DNA of 64,000 nucleotides from Flavobacterium sp. 9R. GTDB lineage: Bacteria > Bacteroidota > Bacteroidia > Flavobacteriales > Flavobacteriaceae. Under the pieces are notes generated by a model that was not told the origin of the DNA, searched no databases, and saw only the letters and a program-made list of their open reading frames with translations. The DNA is taken from contig NZ_LR733413.1 in assembly GCF_902506345.1 (NCBI RefSeq), positions 1,404,569 to 1,468,568 on the forward strand. The letters run 5' to 3'. Position numbers and translations under genes: made by a program. Positions within the stretch are counted from its first letter, which is position 1, and each line of letters starts with the position of its first letter. Shown piece after piece: positions 44,302 to 52,530 of this stretch.

Positions 44302-44332
44302 TAAAAATAAGTTGTTTTTAAGGCATTAACAA
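44302..44332 (-). promoter_or_regulatory. Candidate promoter of the kinase-regulator operon
   Basis: On the minus strand TTG (44330-44332), 20 bases, then TATTTTTA (44302-44309), one mismatch from TAnnTTTG. Just upstream lies the short inverted repeat TTAAC-AAGTC-GTTAA (44327-44341), which overlaps the -33 and could be a regulator site. Confidence 0.4.
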
Positions 44333-44393
44333 GTCGTTAACAATCATTTGAATTTGTTTAACAGCAATCCCAAAAAGAGTAACTATATTTGAA

Positions 44394-44401
44394 AAATAGA
44401 A
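44394..44401 (+). promoter_or_regulatory. Predicted -7 box for the DUF1573 gene
   Basis: TATATTTG on the plus strand, 26 bases before the ATG at 44427. Predicted start near 44408. It is divergent from the kinase operon, with about 90 bases between the boxes. Confidence 0.5.
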
Positions 44402-44426
44402 AACTAAACAATTAAATATAGAAATT

Positions 44427-44852
44427 ATGAAAATGTTAAAAATCTCTTTATTGGCAGTAGCTTTTGGATTAATGTCTTTCTCAGCTATTACTCCAGTTAA
44501 AACAATGGTAACCAAAGTAGCAAATTATGCAAGCGTTTTGGTTTGGAAATCAGAAACTATTGATGTGGGTTCTATCCCTCAAGGTACTCCAAAACCTATT
44601 ATTTTTGAATTCAAAAACACTGGAAAAACTCCTGTAATTTTGACTAATGTTCAAGGTTCTTGTGGTTGTACAGCTACTAATTATACTAAAACTCCAATCG
44701 CTCCAGGAAAATCAGGAACGGTTACTGCTACTTACAATGCAGCAGCTATGGGAGCTTTTACTAAAACAGTAACTGTTACTTCTAATGCAGAAGCGACTCC
44801 AAAAGTATTAACTATCAAAGGAACAGTAGTTGCGGCTACAGTGAAAAGCTAA
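44427..44852 (+). CDS. DUF1573 domain protein, secreted
   Basis: 141 residues. A signal peptide (MKMLKISLLAVAFGLMSFSA) is followed by an Ig-like DUF1573 domain. The core is FEFKNTGKTPVILTNVQGSC followed by GCTATNYTKTPIAPGKSG, with a CGC motif, and FTKTVTVTSNAEATPKVLTIKG forms the last strands. Short periplasmic DUF1573 proteins are frequent in Bacteroidota; a role in envelope structure or stress is suspected but unproven. Single gene with a clear promoter and terminator, next to a two-component operon. Confidence 0.88.
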   Translation: MKMLKISLLAVAFGLMSFSAITPVKTMVTKVANYASVLVWKSETIDVGSIPQGTPKPIIFEFKNTGKTPVILTNVQGSCGCTATNYTKTPIAPGKSGTVTATYNAAAMGAFTKTVTVTSNAEATPKVLTIKGTVVAATVKS

Positions 44853-44876
44853 TACATTATAGATTATAAAAGCAAT

Positions 44877-44908
44877 CAAACCACTCTCAAAAGGGTGGTT
44901 TTTTTGTG
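44877..44908 (+). terminator. Terminator after the DUF1573 gene
   Basis: AAACCAC(T)CT and AG(G)GTGGTTT pair around CAAA, followed by seven T. Confidence 0.8.
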
Positions 44909-45053
44909 CGTTTACTTTTCAGGTGAAAAAAATTAGACGCTTAGGGTATCAAATGGGAAGTGAATTTATAAAAAGGCGAATGCTATAAATTCATTTGGTA
45001 TTATTTGATTAGAAAATGAAATAATAGTATCTAAATTTACTAATCTATCCCTT

Positions 45054-45061
45054 TAAATTTG
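45054..45061 (+). promoter_or_regulatory. Possible -7 box before the esterase operon
   Basis: TAAATTTG sits 7 bases before the first ATG (45068). If real, it favours the second ATG at 45092, which would leave a normal leader. No -33 element at the right place. Confidence 0.3.
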
Positions 45062-45067
45062 TAGCTT

Positions 45068-46195
45068 ATGTTAAATAAATTTCCAAAATTAATGTTTTTA
45101 AATAAGTTACGTTTTGCTTTGGTTTTGTTGCTAGCGATGAATCTATCGGCACAACAAAAACAAGAAAGCTCTAATTATTATACTTTGTCAGGTCGAGTAA
45201 ACCCACTCGAGAATAATCAAGTACTTCTTATTGGTTCGGCTGCTTCGGTGGCTTTTGAGTTTACGGGTTCGACTTGTGCTATTTCGCTTCAAAGTGTGGA
45301 TGGTTTTGAACATCATAATTATGTTTCTTTGGTAGTAGATGGTCAGTATCTGGGCCGTTTACGAATAGAAAAAGGAAGTGCTCAATCTTTTCCAATACAA
45401 GTTACTTCTGCTCAAAAAACACACCGATTAGAGGTGTATAAAGCCACGGAGGCGGCCAATGGCAGTGTACTTTTTGCAGGCACCACAGCCCAAGTGATTC
45501 CTTCGAAAACAAAAATCAAAAAGAAAAAGAAAATCGAGTTCATTGGTGATTCTATTACTTGTGGAATGGGCAATGATTCCAATCCGATTCCTTGTGGGTC
45601 GGGCGAATGGTACGATCAACACAACGGCTATTTGGCCTACGGACCAGTGCTTTCTAGACGTTTGGATGCAGATTATTTGTTGAGTTCTGTTTCTGGAATT
45701 GGAATGTATCGCAACTGGAATGACGAGCATTTGGAAGAAGCTATTATGCCTGATGTTTACGAAAATTTACATTTGAACAAAGACCAATCCAAATCGTATG
45801 ATTTTGCATTTCAGCCGGATTTGGTGAGTATTTGTTTGGGTACTAATGACCTTTCGGATGGTGATGGAAAAAAGCCTAGATTGCCTTTTAATGAAGAAAA
45901 ATACGTAGCGAATTATATTGATTTTATCAAAACGGTATACAAACATTCACCCAATACCCGAATTGTTTTGTTGACCAGCCCTATGGTTTCGGGAGATCGT
46001 AATGTGACTTTGGTGAGATGCTTGAAAAAAGTAATCCAAGCTTTTGAAACGGACAAAGCTCACAAACCGATAGGCTTGTTCGAGTTCCAGCCGATGTCTC
46101 CGAAAGGTTGTGGTTATCATCCCGATATTGCTGATGATAAAGTGATGGCCGACCAATTAAATCCTTTCTTTAAAAAATTACTCGATGCAAAATAA
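45068..46195 (+). CDS. CE2-like secreted acetyl esterase (SGNH hydrolase)
   Basis: 375 residues from the first ATG; a second ATG at 45092 (residue 9) gives a cleaner signal peptide ending at SAQ. An N-terminal jelly-roll of about 120 residues precedes the SGNH hydrolase domain. Block I is FIGDSITCGMGND with Ser162, block III is SICLGTNDLSD, and block V is GCGYHPDIADD with the catalytic His. The two-domain layout fits carbohydrate esterase family 2, which removes acetyl from mannan and xylan. It overlaps the next esterase gene by 11 bases. Placed beside mannanases, its substrate is likely acetylated mannan. Confidence 0.88.
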   Translation: MLNKFPKLMFLNKLRFALVLLLAMNLSAQQKQESSNYYTLSGRVNPLENNQVLLIGSAASVAFEFTGSTCAISLQSVDGFEHHNYVSLVVDGQYLGRLRIEKGSAQSFPIQVTSAQKTHRLEVYKATEAANGSVLFAGTTAQVIPSKTKIKKKKKIEFIGDSITCGMGNDSNPIPCGSGEWYDQHNGYLAYGPVLSRRLDADYLLSSVSGIGMYRNWNDEHLEEAIMPDVYENLHLNKDQSKSYDFAFQPDLVSICLGTNDLSDGDGKKPRLPFNEEKYVANYIDFIKTVYKHSPNTRIVLLTSPMVSGDRNVTLVRCLKKVIQAFETDKAHKPIGLFEFQPMSPKGCGYHPDIADDKVMADQLNPFFKKLLDAK

Positions 46196-47564
46196 CATCT
46201 TTAGAATTGTTTTCTTACTGATACTTTCAAATACCGCCTTCGCCAATGTTACGCTTCCGAATGTTTTTTCGGATAATATGGTTTTGCAACGCAATGCTGA
46301 TGTGACATTTTGGGGTTGGGCAAATCCGCAGGAAGAAGTAGTGATTACTCCAAGTTGGAACAATGAAACGTACAAAATCAAAGCGAACAATCAAGCCCAA
46401 TGGGAAATTAAGATTCCAACGCCCAAAGAAGGAGGGCCTTATACAATTACCATAAAAGGGTACAACGAACTTGTTCTTAAAAATATTTTGATTGGAGAAG
46501 TTTGGATTTGTTCTGGGCAATCAAATATGGAAATGAATGCCGGATGGGGAATAACCAATGGCGATGAAGCAGTAAAAAATGCCACAAATACCACCATAAG
46601 ATTCTTTTCAATCCCCAAATTAACAGCGTCCACAACGCAAAATAATGTATCTGGAACTTGGACCACCTGTACACCAGAGACGATGAAATACTTTAGCGCT
46701 GTGGGCTATTTTTTTGGGCAGCGTTTACAAGAAGAATTAAAAAATGTACCGATTGGTTTGATTTCATCCAATTGGGGAGGAACGCCAGCGGAGATTTGGA
46801 TGCCCGAAGAAGTGATTCAAAAGGATGCTGTTTTGTTGGAAGCTGCCAAAACTAGAAAAGAAGAAAGTTACGGTCCCAATCAGCCGGGACGCGCCTTTAA
46901 TGCTATGATTTATCCGTTGACTAAATTCAAAATTGCAGGGGCCTTATGGTACCAAGGAGAAAGCAATGTGGGATCTACAGTTTATGATAAAACCCTCACG
47001 GCTTTGATTACTTCGTGGAGACAATTGTGGCAGTACGACTTTCCGTTTTATGTGGTGCAAATTGCTCCTTATAAGTATGGAGAAGATCATTTTGGTGGTG
47101 CTGTGATTCGCGATGCTCAGCGAAAAGTAGTCCAACAAGTTCCCAATACAGGATTGGTGGTTACTAGCGATATTTCGCCTATTGATGATATTCATCCAAA
47201 GGATAAAAAATCGGTGGGGATTCGATTGGGTAATTTGGCTTTGGCAAATATTTATAAAACAAACAAAACATTGGTGAATGGTCCATTGTTTAAAGCCATA
47301 AAAATGGAAAAAAGTAAAGTACTAGTCACTTTTGACTATGCAGAAGGCTTGTATTTTAAGGATAAAAAATCCAATTTGTTTGAAGTTGCGGGTGCTGACA
47401 ATGTGTTTTATAAAGCAACAGCTGTGATTAAGAATAATTCGGTCATCGTACAATCTGATAAAGTAAAGGCGCCGACTAAAGTGCGTTACGCTTGGAAAAA
47501 TACGGATCAAGCTACACTTTTTAATCAAGCGAATTTACCGGCTTCGACTTTTATAAGTGAGTAA
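46185..47564 (+). CDS. Sialate-O-acetylesterase-type (SASA) esterase, secreted
   Basis: 459 residues with a signal peptide (MQNNIFRIVFLLILSNTAFA). The SGNH/SASA motif is EVWICSGQSNMEMN with Ser113 as nucleophile, then WGGTPAEIWMP, LWYQGESNVG and a distal DDIHPKDKKSVG with the catalytic Asp-His. The N-terminal beta-sandwich (VTLPNVFSDNMVLQRN) is typical. Such enzymes remove acetyl groups from polysaccharides in addition to sialic acid; there is no other sialic acid gene here, so acetylated glucomannan is the likely substrate. Starts inside the preceding esterase gene. Confidence 0.9.
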   Translation: MQNNIFRIVFLLILSNTAFANVTLPNVFSDNMVLQRNADVTFWGWANPQEEVVITPSWNNETYKIKANNQAQWEIKIPTPKEGGPYTITIKGYNELVLKNILIGEVWICSGQSNMEMNAGWGITNGDEAVKNATNTTIRFFSIPKLTASTTQNNVSGTWTTCTPETMKYFSAVGYFFGQRLQEELKNVPIGLISSNWGGTPAEIWMPEEVIQKDAVLLEAAKTRKEESYGPNQPGRAFNAMIYPLTKFKIAGALWYQGESNVGSTVYDKTLTALITSWRQLWQYDFPFYVVQIAPYKYGEDHFGGAVIRDAQRKVVQQVPNTGLVVTSDISPIDDIHPKDKKSVGIRLGNLALANIYKTNKTLVNGPLFKAIKMEKSKVLVTFDYAEGLYFKDKKSNLFEVAGADNVFYKATAVIKNNSVIVQSDKVKAPTKVRYAWKNTDQATLFNQANLPASTFISE

Positions 47565-47586
47565 GTACATAGCATAAATTTTTCAT

Positions 47587-47663
47587 TTCGACGGAGGAGA
47601 AATCCCATATCTTGAATGATACAAGCTGTTCACAATATGTGATTCTTCGTTCCCCAGAATAAC
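47587..47663. repeat. Imperfect inverted repeat
   Basis: GGAGGAGAAATCCCATAT and ATATGTGATTCTTCGTTCC pair imperfectly with about 22 bases between. The TTTCGACGGAGGAGAAATC / GATTCTTCGTTCC ends look like a dispersed intergenic element. It immediately precedes the Flavo-1-like repeat, so two repeats fill this 263-base gap. Confidence 0.5.
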
Positions 47664-47690
47664 CAAAAAACGCATTGATTTATGGGATTT

Positions 47691-47804
47691 CACGTGAGGG
47701 ATAGGAGTGAAAAGCCACAGCTCCGATTTTCTCGGAGCGAGGACTTGTAGCGGATAGCCCGACCCGCCTACTGAGCTTGTCGAAGTATCTGGCGGGGCAC
47801 GCCC
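47691..47804 (+). ncRNA. Structured intergenic repeat in the GH3 leader (Flavo-1-like, copy 2)
   Basis: It opens CACGTGAGGGATAGGAGTG, then has a hairpin GCTCCGA-TTTTC-TCGGAGC, then TTGTAGCGGATAGCCCGACC, a second hairpin CGCC-TACT...AGTATCTGGCG and the closing GGGGCACGCCC, 23 nt before the GH3 start. The blocks match the copy at 4565-4678, in sense orientation to the gene behind it in both. An in-frame start at 47777 would read through it and is not used. Confidence 0.5.
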
Positions 47805-47827
47805 AAAAAGTAAAAAAAAAACATAAT

Positions 47828-50122
47828 ATGAAGCAAAAAATAGTAGTAATGACAGGGATTTTTACCCTGATGATAACTGGAAGTATGAATGCACAAAAAA
47901 TACCACATTTAGATCAAACGAAACCCATTGAAGAACGAATTGATTTGTTAATGCAACAAATGACGTTGGAGGAAAAAGTGGGACAAATGAACCAGTACAA
48001 TGGTTTTTGGGAAGTAACGGGACCAGCGCCCAAAGGAGGCGATGCAGCAAAGAAATACGAACATTTACGCAAAGGATGGGTGGGCTCAATGCTTACAGTT
48101 CGTGGCGTGAAGGAAGTTAAAGCGGTTCAAAAAATAGCAGTCGAAGAAACCCGATTGGGGATTCCTCTGATTATAGGTTTTGATGTGATTCACGGATACA
48201 AAACCTTGAGTCCAATTCCGTTGGCTGAGGCTGCGAGCTGGGATTTGGAAGCGATTAAAAAATCGGCTCAAGTGGCAGCAGACGAAGCATCGGCGGTTGG
48301 GATCAACTGGACATTTGGCCCAAATGTAGATATTTCGAATGATGCGCGTTGGGGACGAGTGATGGAAGGTGCGGGAGAAGATCCTTATTTGGGAAGTAAA
48401 ATTGCCAAAGCTAGAGTGACCGGTTTTCAAGGCGACACCAAAGCCGATTTAATGAAAGTGAATACGATAGCGGCTTGCGCGAAACATTTTGCGGCCTACG
48501 GTTTTGCCGAATCAGGAAGGGATTACAATACGGTAGACATTAGCGATTCTAAATTATACAATACCGTTTTGCCTCCGTTTAAAGCGGCGACAGATGTGGG
48601 TGTGCGTACGTTGATGAATTCGTTTAATATTTTGAATGGCGTTCCCGCTACAGGCAATGCATTTTTGCAAAGGGATATTTTAAAAGGACAATGGAAATTT
48701 GACGGTTTTGTGGTTTCAGATTGGGCTTCGGTTCGGGAAATGATTCCGCACGGTTTTGCCAAAGATGGAGCAGAAGCGACTGCAAAAGCAGTGATTGCAG
48801 GTTCGGATATGGATATGGAATCGCATTTGTATGTGGTCGAATTGGTGAAGTTGGTCAAAGAAGGAAAAGTAAAAGAAGCGCTGGTTGATGATGCCGTTCG
48901 CAGAATTTTGCGTGTGAAGTTTGAATTGGGCTTGTTTGATGATCCTTATAAATATTGCGATGAAAAGCGTGAGAAAGCGACCTTGGGTAGTAAATCTAAT
49001 AATGAGGCAGTGCTAGATATGGCAAAGAAGTCGATTGTATTGTTGAAAAACGAAAAGGGGATACTTCCGCTAAAAAAATCGGGTCAAAAAATAGCCTTGA
49101 TTGGGGCTTTGGCTAATGATAAAAACAGTCCGTTGGGAAGCTGGAGAATTGCTTCGGATGACAATACAGCGGTTTCGGTTTTGGAAGGAATGCAAAAGTA
49201 TAAAGGCAACGTACTAACGTTTGAAAAAGGTGCCGATTTGACGGTGGGTAAAACCACGTTTATTGACGAACTGGTGTTCAATACTAACGATAAAAGTGGA
49301 TTTGTTGCTGCTAAAAAAGTTGCAGCAAGCGCAGATGTTGTAGTGATGGTTTTGGGTGAGCACGGTTTTCAATCAGGAGAAGGACGTAGTAGAACGAATC
49401 TAGATTTACCGGGCGTTCAACAAGAATTATTAGAAGAAGTGTATAAAGTGAATCCAAATATTGTTTTGGTTTTAAACAACGGTCGACCTTTGGCTTTGCC
49501 TTGGGCAGCGGAACATATTCCTGCGATTGTTGAGGCTTGGCATTTGGGTACACAGACCGGTAATGCGGTGGCTCAGGTGTTGTATGGTGATTACAATCCG
49601 AGTGGTAAATTGCCAATGTCTTTCCCAAGAAATGTAGGTCAAGTGCCGATTTATTATAACAATTACAACACTGGAAGACCTGTAAATAGCGACAAAAATG
49701 TGTTCTGGTCGCATTATACTGATGTAGAGAAAACGCCTTTGTTTCCTTTTGGTTTTGGGTTGAGTTATACCACTTTTGACTATAAAAATTTAAAAATCAG
49801 CAAAGCTTCTTTCGCAAAAGGAGAGCCGGTTGTGGTTTCGGTGGATATTACCAATTCCGGTAATTATGATGGTAAAGAGGTGGTGCAATTGTATATCCAA
49901 GACGTTGCGGCAAGTTTGGCCAGACCTGTAAAAGAACTAAAAGGCTTCGAGTTGATTGCTTTGAAAAAAGGAGAAACCAAAACCGTAACCTTTACTTTGA
50001 CTGAGAAGGAGTTAGGATTCTATGACAATGCAGGGAAGTACTTGGTAGAAGCGGGAACCTTTAAACTGATGGTTGGCGGAAGCTCGGATAAAGGTTTGGA
50101 AGGCCGATTTGAGTTGGAGTAA
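47828..50122 (+). CDS. bglX: GH3 beta-glucosidase, periplasmic
   Basis: 764 residues from the ATG at 47828, with a signal peptide (MKQKIVVMTGIFTLMITGSMNAQ). GH3 N-terminal barrel: GFDVIHGYKTLSPIPLAEAAS; the nucleophile Asp is in DGFVVSDWASVREMI. The second domain carries the acid/base glutamate in GEHGFQSGEGRSRTNLDLPG, and a C-terminal FnIII-like domain ends in LTEKELGFYDNAGKY. It is BglX-like and would cleave terminal beta-glucosyl units, for example from glucomannan oligosaccharides. Part of the plus-strand PUL operon. Confidence 0.94.
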   Translation: MKQKIVVMTGIFTLMITGSMNAQKIPHLDQTKPIEERIDLLMQQMTLEEKVGQMNQYNGFWEVTGPAPKGGDAAKKYEHLRKGWVGSMLTVRGVKEVKAVQKIAVEETRLGIPLIIGFDVIHGYKTLSPIPLAEAASWDLEAIKKSAQVAADEASAVGINWTFGPNVDISNDARWGRVMEGAGEDPYLGSKIAKARVTGFQGDTKADLMKVNTIAACAKHFAAYGFAESGRDYNTVDISDSKLYNTVLPPFKAATDVGVRTLMNSFNILNGVPATGNAFLQRDILKGQWKFDGFVVSDWASVREMIPHGFAKDGAEATAKAVIAGSDMDMESHLYVVELVKLVKEGKVKEALVDDAVRRILRVKFELGLFDDPYKYCDEKREKATLGSKSNNEAVLDMAKKSIVLLKNEKGILPLKKSGQKIALIGALANDKNSPLGSWRIASDDNTAVSVLEGMQKYKGNVLTFEKGADLTVGKTTFIDELVFNTNDKSGFVAAKKVAASADVVVMVLGEHGFQSGEGRSRTNLDLPGVQQELLEEVYKVNPNIVLVLNNGRPLALPWAAEHIPAIVEAWHLGTQTGNAVAQVLYGDYNPSGKLPMSFPRNVGQVPIYYNNYNTGRPVNSDKNVFWSHYTDVEKTPLFPFGFGLSYTTFDYKNLKISKASFAKGEPVVVSVDITNSGNYDGKEVVQLYIQDVAASLARPVKELKGFELIALKKGETKTVTFTLTEKELGFYDNAGKYLVEAGTFKLMVGGSSDKGLEGRFELE

Positions 50123-50131
50123 TTCATAAAC

Positions 50132-50191
50132 AAACACGAATTTCACGAATTTGCACCAATTATTTAGTGTAAATTCGTGAAATTCGTGTTT
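50132..50191. repeat. Long hairpin between GH3 and aldo/keto reductase genes
   Basis: Arms 50132-50152 and 50171-50191 are perfect 21-base reverse complements; the next four pairs inside (with one G-U) extend the stem to about 25 bp around a 10-nt loop. Each arm repeats the 9-mer CACGAATTT. No T-run follows, so it is not a classical terminator. It lies between two genes of one operon, 10 bases after the GH3 stop. Confidence 0.7.
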
Positions 50192-50219
50192 TATATTTAA
50201 TTCAATTTAAATCAGGATT

Positions 50220-51176
50220 ATGCAATACAACAGATGTGGAAAAAGTGGTTTGTTATTACCGCAAATTTCTTTGGGATTATGGCACAACTTCGGTTCGGTG
50301 GATTCTTTTGAAAATGCGGAAAGTATCGCCAAAACTGCTTTTGATCGAGGGATAACTCATTTTGATTTGGCCAACAATTACGGGCCGGTTCCAGGTTCGG
50401 CAGAGTCGAATTTTGGTCAGATACTAAAGAATAATTTTCAAGGAAATCTAAGAGATCAAATTGTAATTTCGACCAAAGCGGGCTACACTATGTGGGAAGG
50501 TCCTTATGGCGATTGGGGATCACGAAAATACCTGTTGTCAAGTTTGGATCAGAGCTTGAAGAGAATGAATGTAGACTATGTAGATATTTTTTATTCGCAT
50601 CGTTTTGATACAGAAACGCCTTTAGAAGAAACGATGATGGCATTGGATTTTGCCGTTCGAAGTGGGAAAGCCTTGTATGCTGGTATTTCGAATTACAATC
50701 CAGAACAAACCAGAGAGGCAGCCGAAATTTTGAAGCGATTAGGTACTCCTTGTTTGATTCATCAAGCCAAATATTCAATGTTTGTAAGAACTCCCGAAGA
50801 AGGATTGCTAAATGTTCTCGAAGAAAAGGGTGTGGGTTGTATTGCTTTTTCGCCTTTAGCACAAGGTCTTTTGACCGATAAATATTTGAAAGGAATTCCA
50901 GAGAATTCTCGGGCTCACAATCCTAATGGACATTTACAAGAAGCCGAAGTTTCGGAGGAACGCATTCAGAAAATCATTCGATTGAACGAAATAGCAAAAG
51001 AGCGAAATCAATCTTTGGCACAAATGGCTTTGGCTTGGTTACTCAAAGACAGTAGGATTACTTCGGTGTTGATTGGAGCAAGTTCTGTGGGACAACTGAA
51101 TAATAATCTCGACAGTTTGAATGCATTGTCTTTTACAGCGGATGAATTGGAGGCTATTGAACGTGTTTTGAGTTGA
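50220..51176 (+). CDS. Aldo/keto reductase (YghZ/Gpr-like)
   Basis: 318-residue NADPH-dependent oxidoreductase. The catalytic tetrad is Asp49, Tyr54, Lys86 and His127 (THFDLANNYG, ISTKAGYT, DIFYSHRFD). The N-terminal YNRCGKSGLLLPQISLGLW and WGSRKYLLSSLDQSLKRM fit the L-glyceraldehyde-3-phosphate reductase (YghZ) subfamily. In this locus it could reduce an aldehyde or keto sugar, but that is inference from position only. Last gene of the plus-strand operon. Confidence 0.9.
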   Translation: MQYNRCGKSGLLLPQISLGLWHNFGSVDSFENAESIAKTAFDRGITHFDLANNYGPVPGSAESNFGQILKNNFQGNLRDQIVISTKAGYTMWEGPYGDWGSRKYLLSSLDQSLKRMNVDYVDIFYSHRFDTETPLEETMMALDFAVRSGKALYAGISNYNPEQTREAAEILKRLGTPCLIHQAKYSMFVRTPEEGLLNVLEEKGVGCIAFSPLAQGLLTDKYLKGIPENSRAHNPNGHLQEAEVSEERIQKIIRLNEIAKERNQSLAQMALAWLLKDSRITSVLIGASSVGQLNNNLDSLNALSFTADELEAIERVLS

Positions 51177-51206
51177 ATACAATTTTTGAAATAGTAATTG
51201 ATAAAT

Positions 51207-51245
51207 AAAAAGGATGAAGTTTTGATAGGCTTCATCCTTTTTTTA
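51207..51245. terminator. Bidirectional terminator between the two PUL operons
   Basis: 13-bp perfect stem (AAAAAGGATGAAG with CTTCATCCTTTTT) around a 10-nt loop. T-runs on both strands serve the convergent reductase and GH5 genes. Confidence 0.9.
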
Positions 51246-52523
51246 TTACATTTTTTTGATGCTTTTATTGTACTTTTTAATCAACTCCATAGTGCTGGTT
51301 TCTGACGAGAAAACAGAGTTTAATCCCTGTGGTTCTTGAGGAGGATCAGTGGTGAAGTCTAAGCCTATTTTCCATTTTCCATCTTTGGGATTGTTTTTGG
51401 CTATGCCCGCATACCCCCAAAAGTTCAAAGCAATAAAAGGTTCTTTTTCCTTAATAGCTTTCAACAGTCTATCGAATACAACTTTATAAAATTCGTTTCT
51501 ATATACTACTGAAGCTTTTCTGTCTAGACTTTCTTGGCTTCTTGGATATCCAAATTCTTCTAATACAATTGGTTTTTGCAATCTCTTGGCGACTACGATA
51601 TGCTCATCGATATAAGCTATTGTTTTTTCAATAGCGATTGGAGTGGATTCTTTCTCATCTTCTATCTTGTACCAGCCCCAGTTTTTGGGCCAAATGTGCA
51701 TAGTTAAATAGTCTATATTCGGATTGGTATGTGTTCTTTCGAAGGTGGCTAAATCGTCATTAGAGCCCGCTTTCCCTTCAGAACCCGTTGTGATGAGGTG
51801 ATTAGGATCCAATCGGTTCATTTCGTTTACCACTTCATTGAGCCATTGGGTGAAAGCGGCTTCATTTTCTTTAGTAAATACGCGAGGCTCATTGGCTACT
51901 TCCCAAGCCATAATAGCGGGATCCTCAGTGTATTTTTTATGGGTTATTGTATTGGTTCTTCCCATAATAAACTGAAGGTGTTTTATAAAATCGGCTTTGC
52001 AGGGTTCGCAAGTATGAAATTTGGAGGTGAATTCCATAAACTGCGGCCAAGTGTTGGGGGCAATATTGGGGTTAGGTACTTTTCCGTAACCATTCCACTC
52101 TAAATATTTTGCCATTCCGCCTGACCATTCCCAGTTGTTGTTGAGGTACAAAATGGCGTTCAAATCGCGTTTACCCATTTCGGATAACACATAATCTAGA
52201 CCTTCTAATAGTTCAGTGTTATAACTATTTTTATTGGGTTGTAAGGCTGGTGTAACAGTATAATCTTGATCGCCGCCCTCGGCACCCACAAGGATTCTTA
52301 AATTGGTTATGCCATTAGCTTTGAGTTCATCCAATTCTTTTAAAAGACGCTTTCGGTCGCCTGTTTTGGTACCAATCATCGCACCATACCAATAATTTGT
52401 TCCAATAAAATGGTAGGCTTTACCGTTTTTGATGAATTGGTTATCTTTTACGGTAATCATTTTTTGAGCTTGTCCAATAGCAGTACAAACAAGTAAAAAT
52501 GACAATAGGAATACTTTCTTCAT
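51246..52523 (-). CDS. GH5 beta-mannanase, secreted
   Basis: 425 residues from the ATG at 52523 (MKKVFLLSFLLVCTAIGQAQ is the signal peptide); a longer frame to 52595 would overlap the preceding gene. GH5 catalytic residues are visible: acid/base Glu212 in MAWEVANEPR and nucleophile Glu322 in IVLEEFGYPR. YHFIGTNYWYGAMIG and NIDYLTMHIWPKNWGWY fit the mannanase branch GH5_7. Last gene of the minus PUL operon, 7 bases after the GH26 stop. It would act on the mannan backbone outside or in the periplasm. Confidence 0.92.
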   Translation of the reverse strand: MKKVFLLSFLLVCTAIGQAQKMITVKDNQFIKNGKAYHFIGTNYWYGAMIGTKTGDRKRLLKELDELKANGITNLRILVGAEGGDQDYTVTPALQPNKNSYNTELLEGLDYVLSEMGKRDLNAILYLNNNWEWSGGMAKYLEWNGYGKVPNPNIAPNTWPQFMEFTSKFHTCEPCKADFIKHLQFIMGRTNTITHKKYTEDPAIMAWEVANEPRVFTKENEAAFTQWLNEVVNEMNRLDPNHLITTGSEGKAGSNDDLATFERTHTNPNIDYLTMHIWPKNWGWYKIEDEKESTPIAIEKTIAYIDEHIVVAKRLQKPIVLEEFGYPRSQESLDRKASVVYRNEFYKVVFDRLLKAIKEKEPFIALNFWGYAGIAKNNPKDGKWKIGLDFTTDPPQEPQGLNSVFSSETSTMELIKKYNKSIKKM

Positions 52524-52530
52524 TTGAAAA

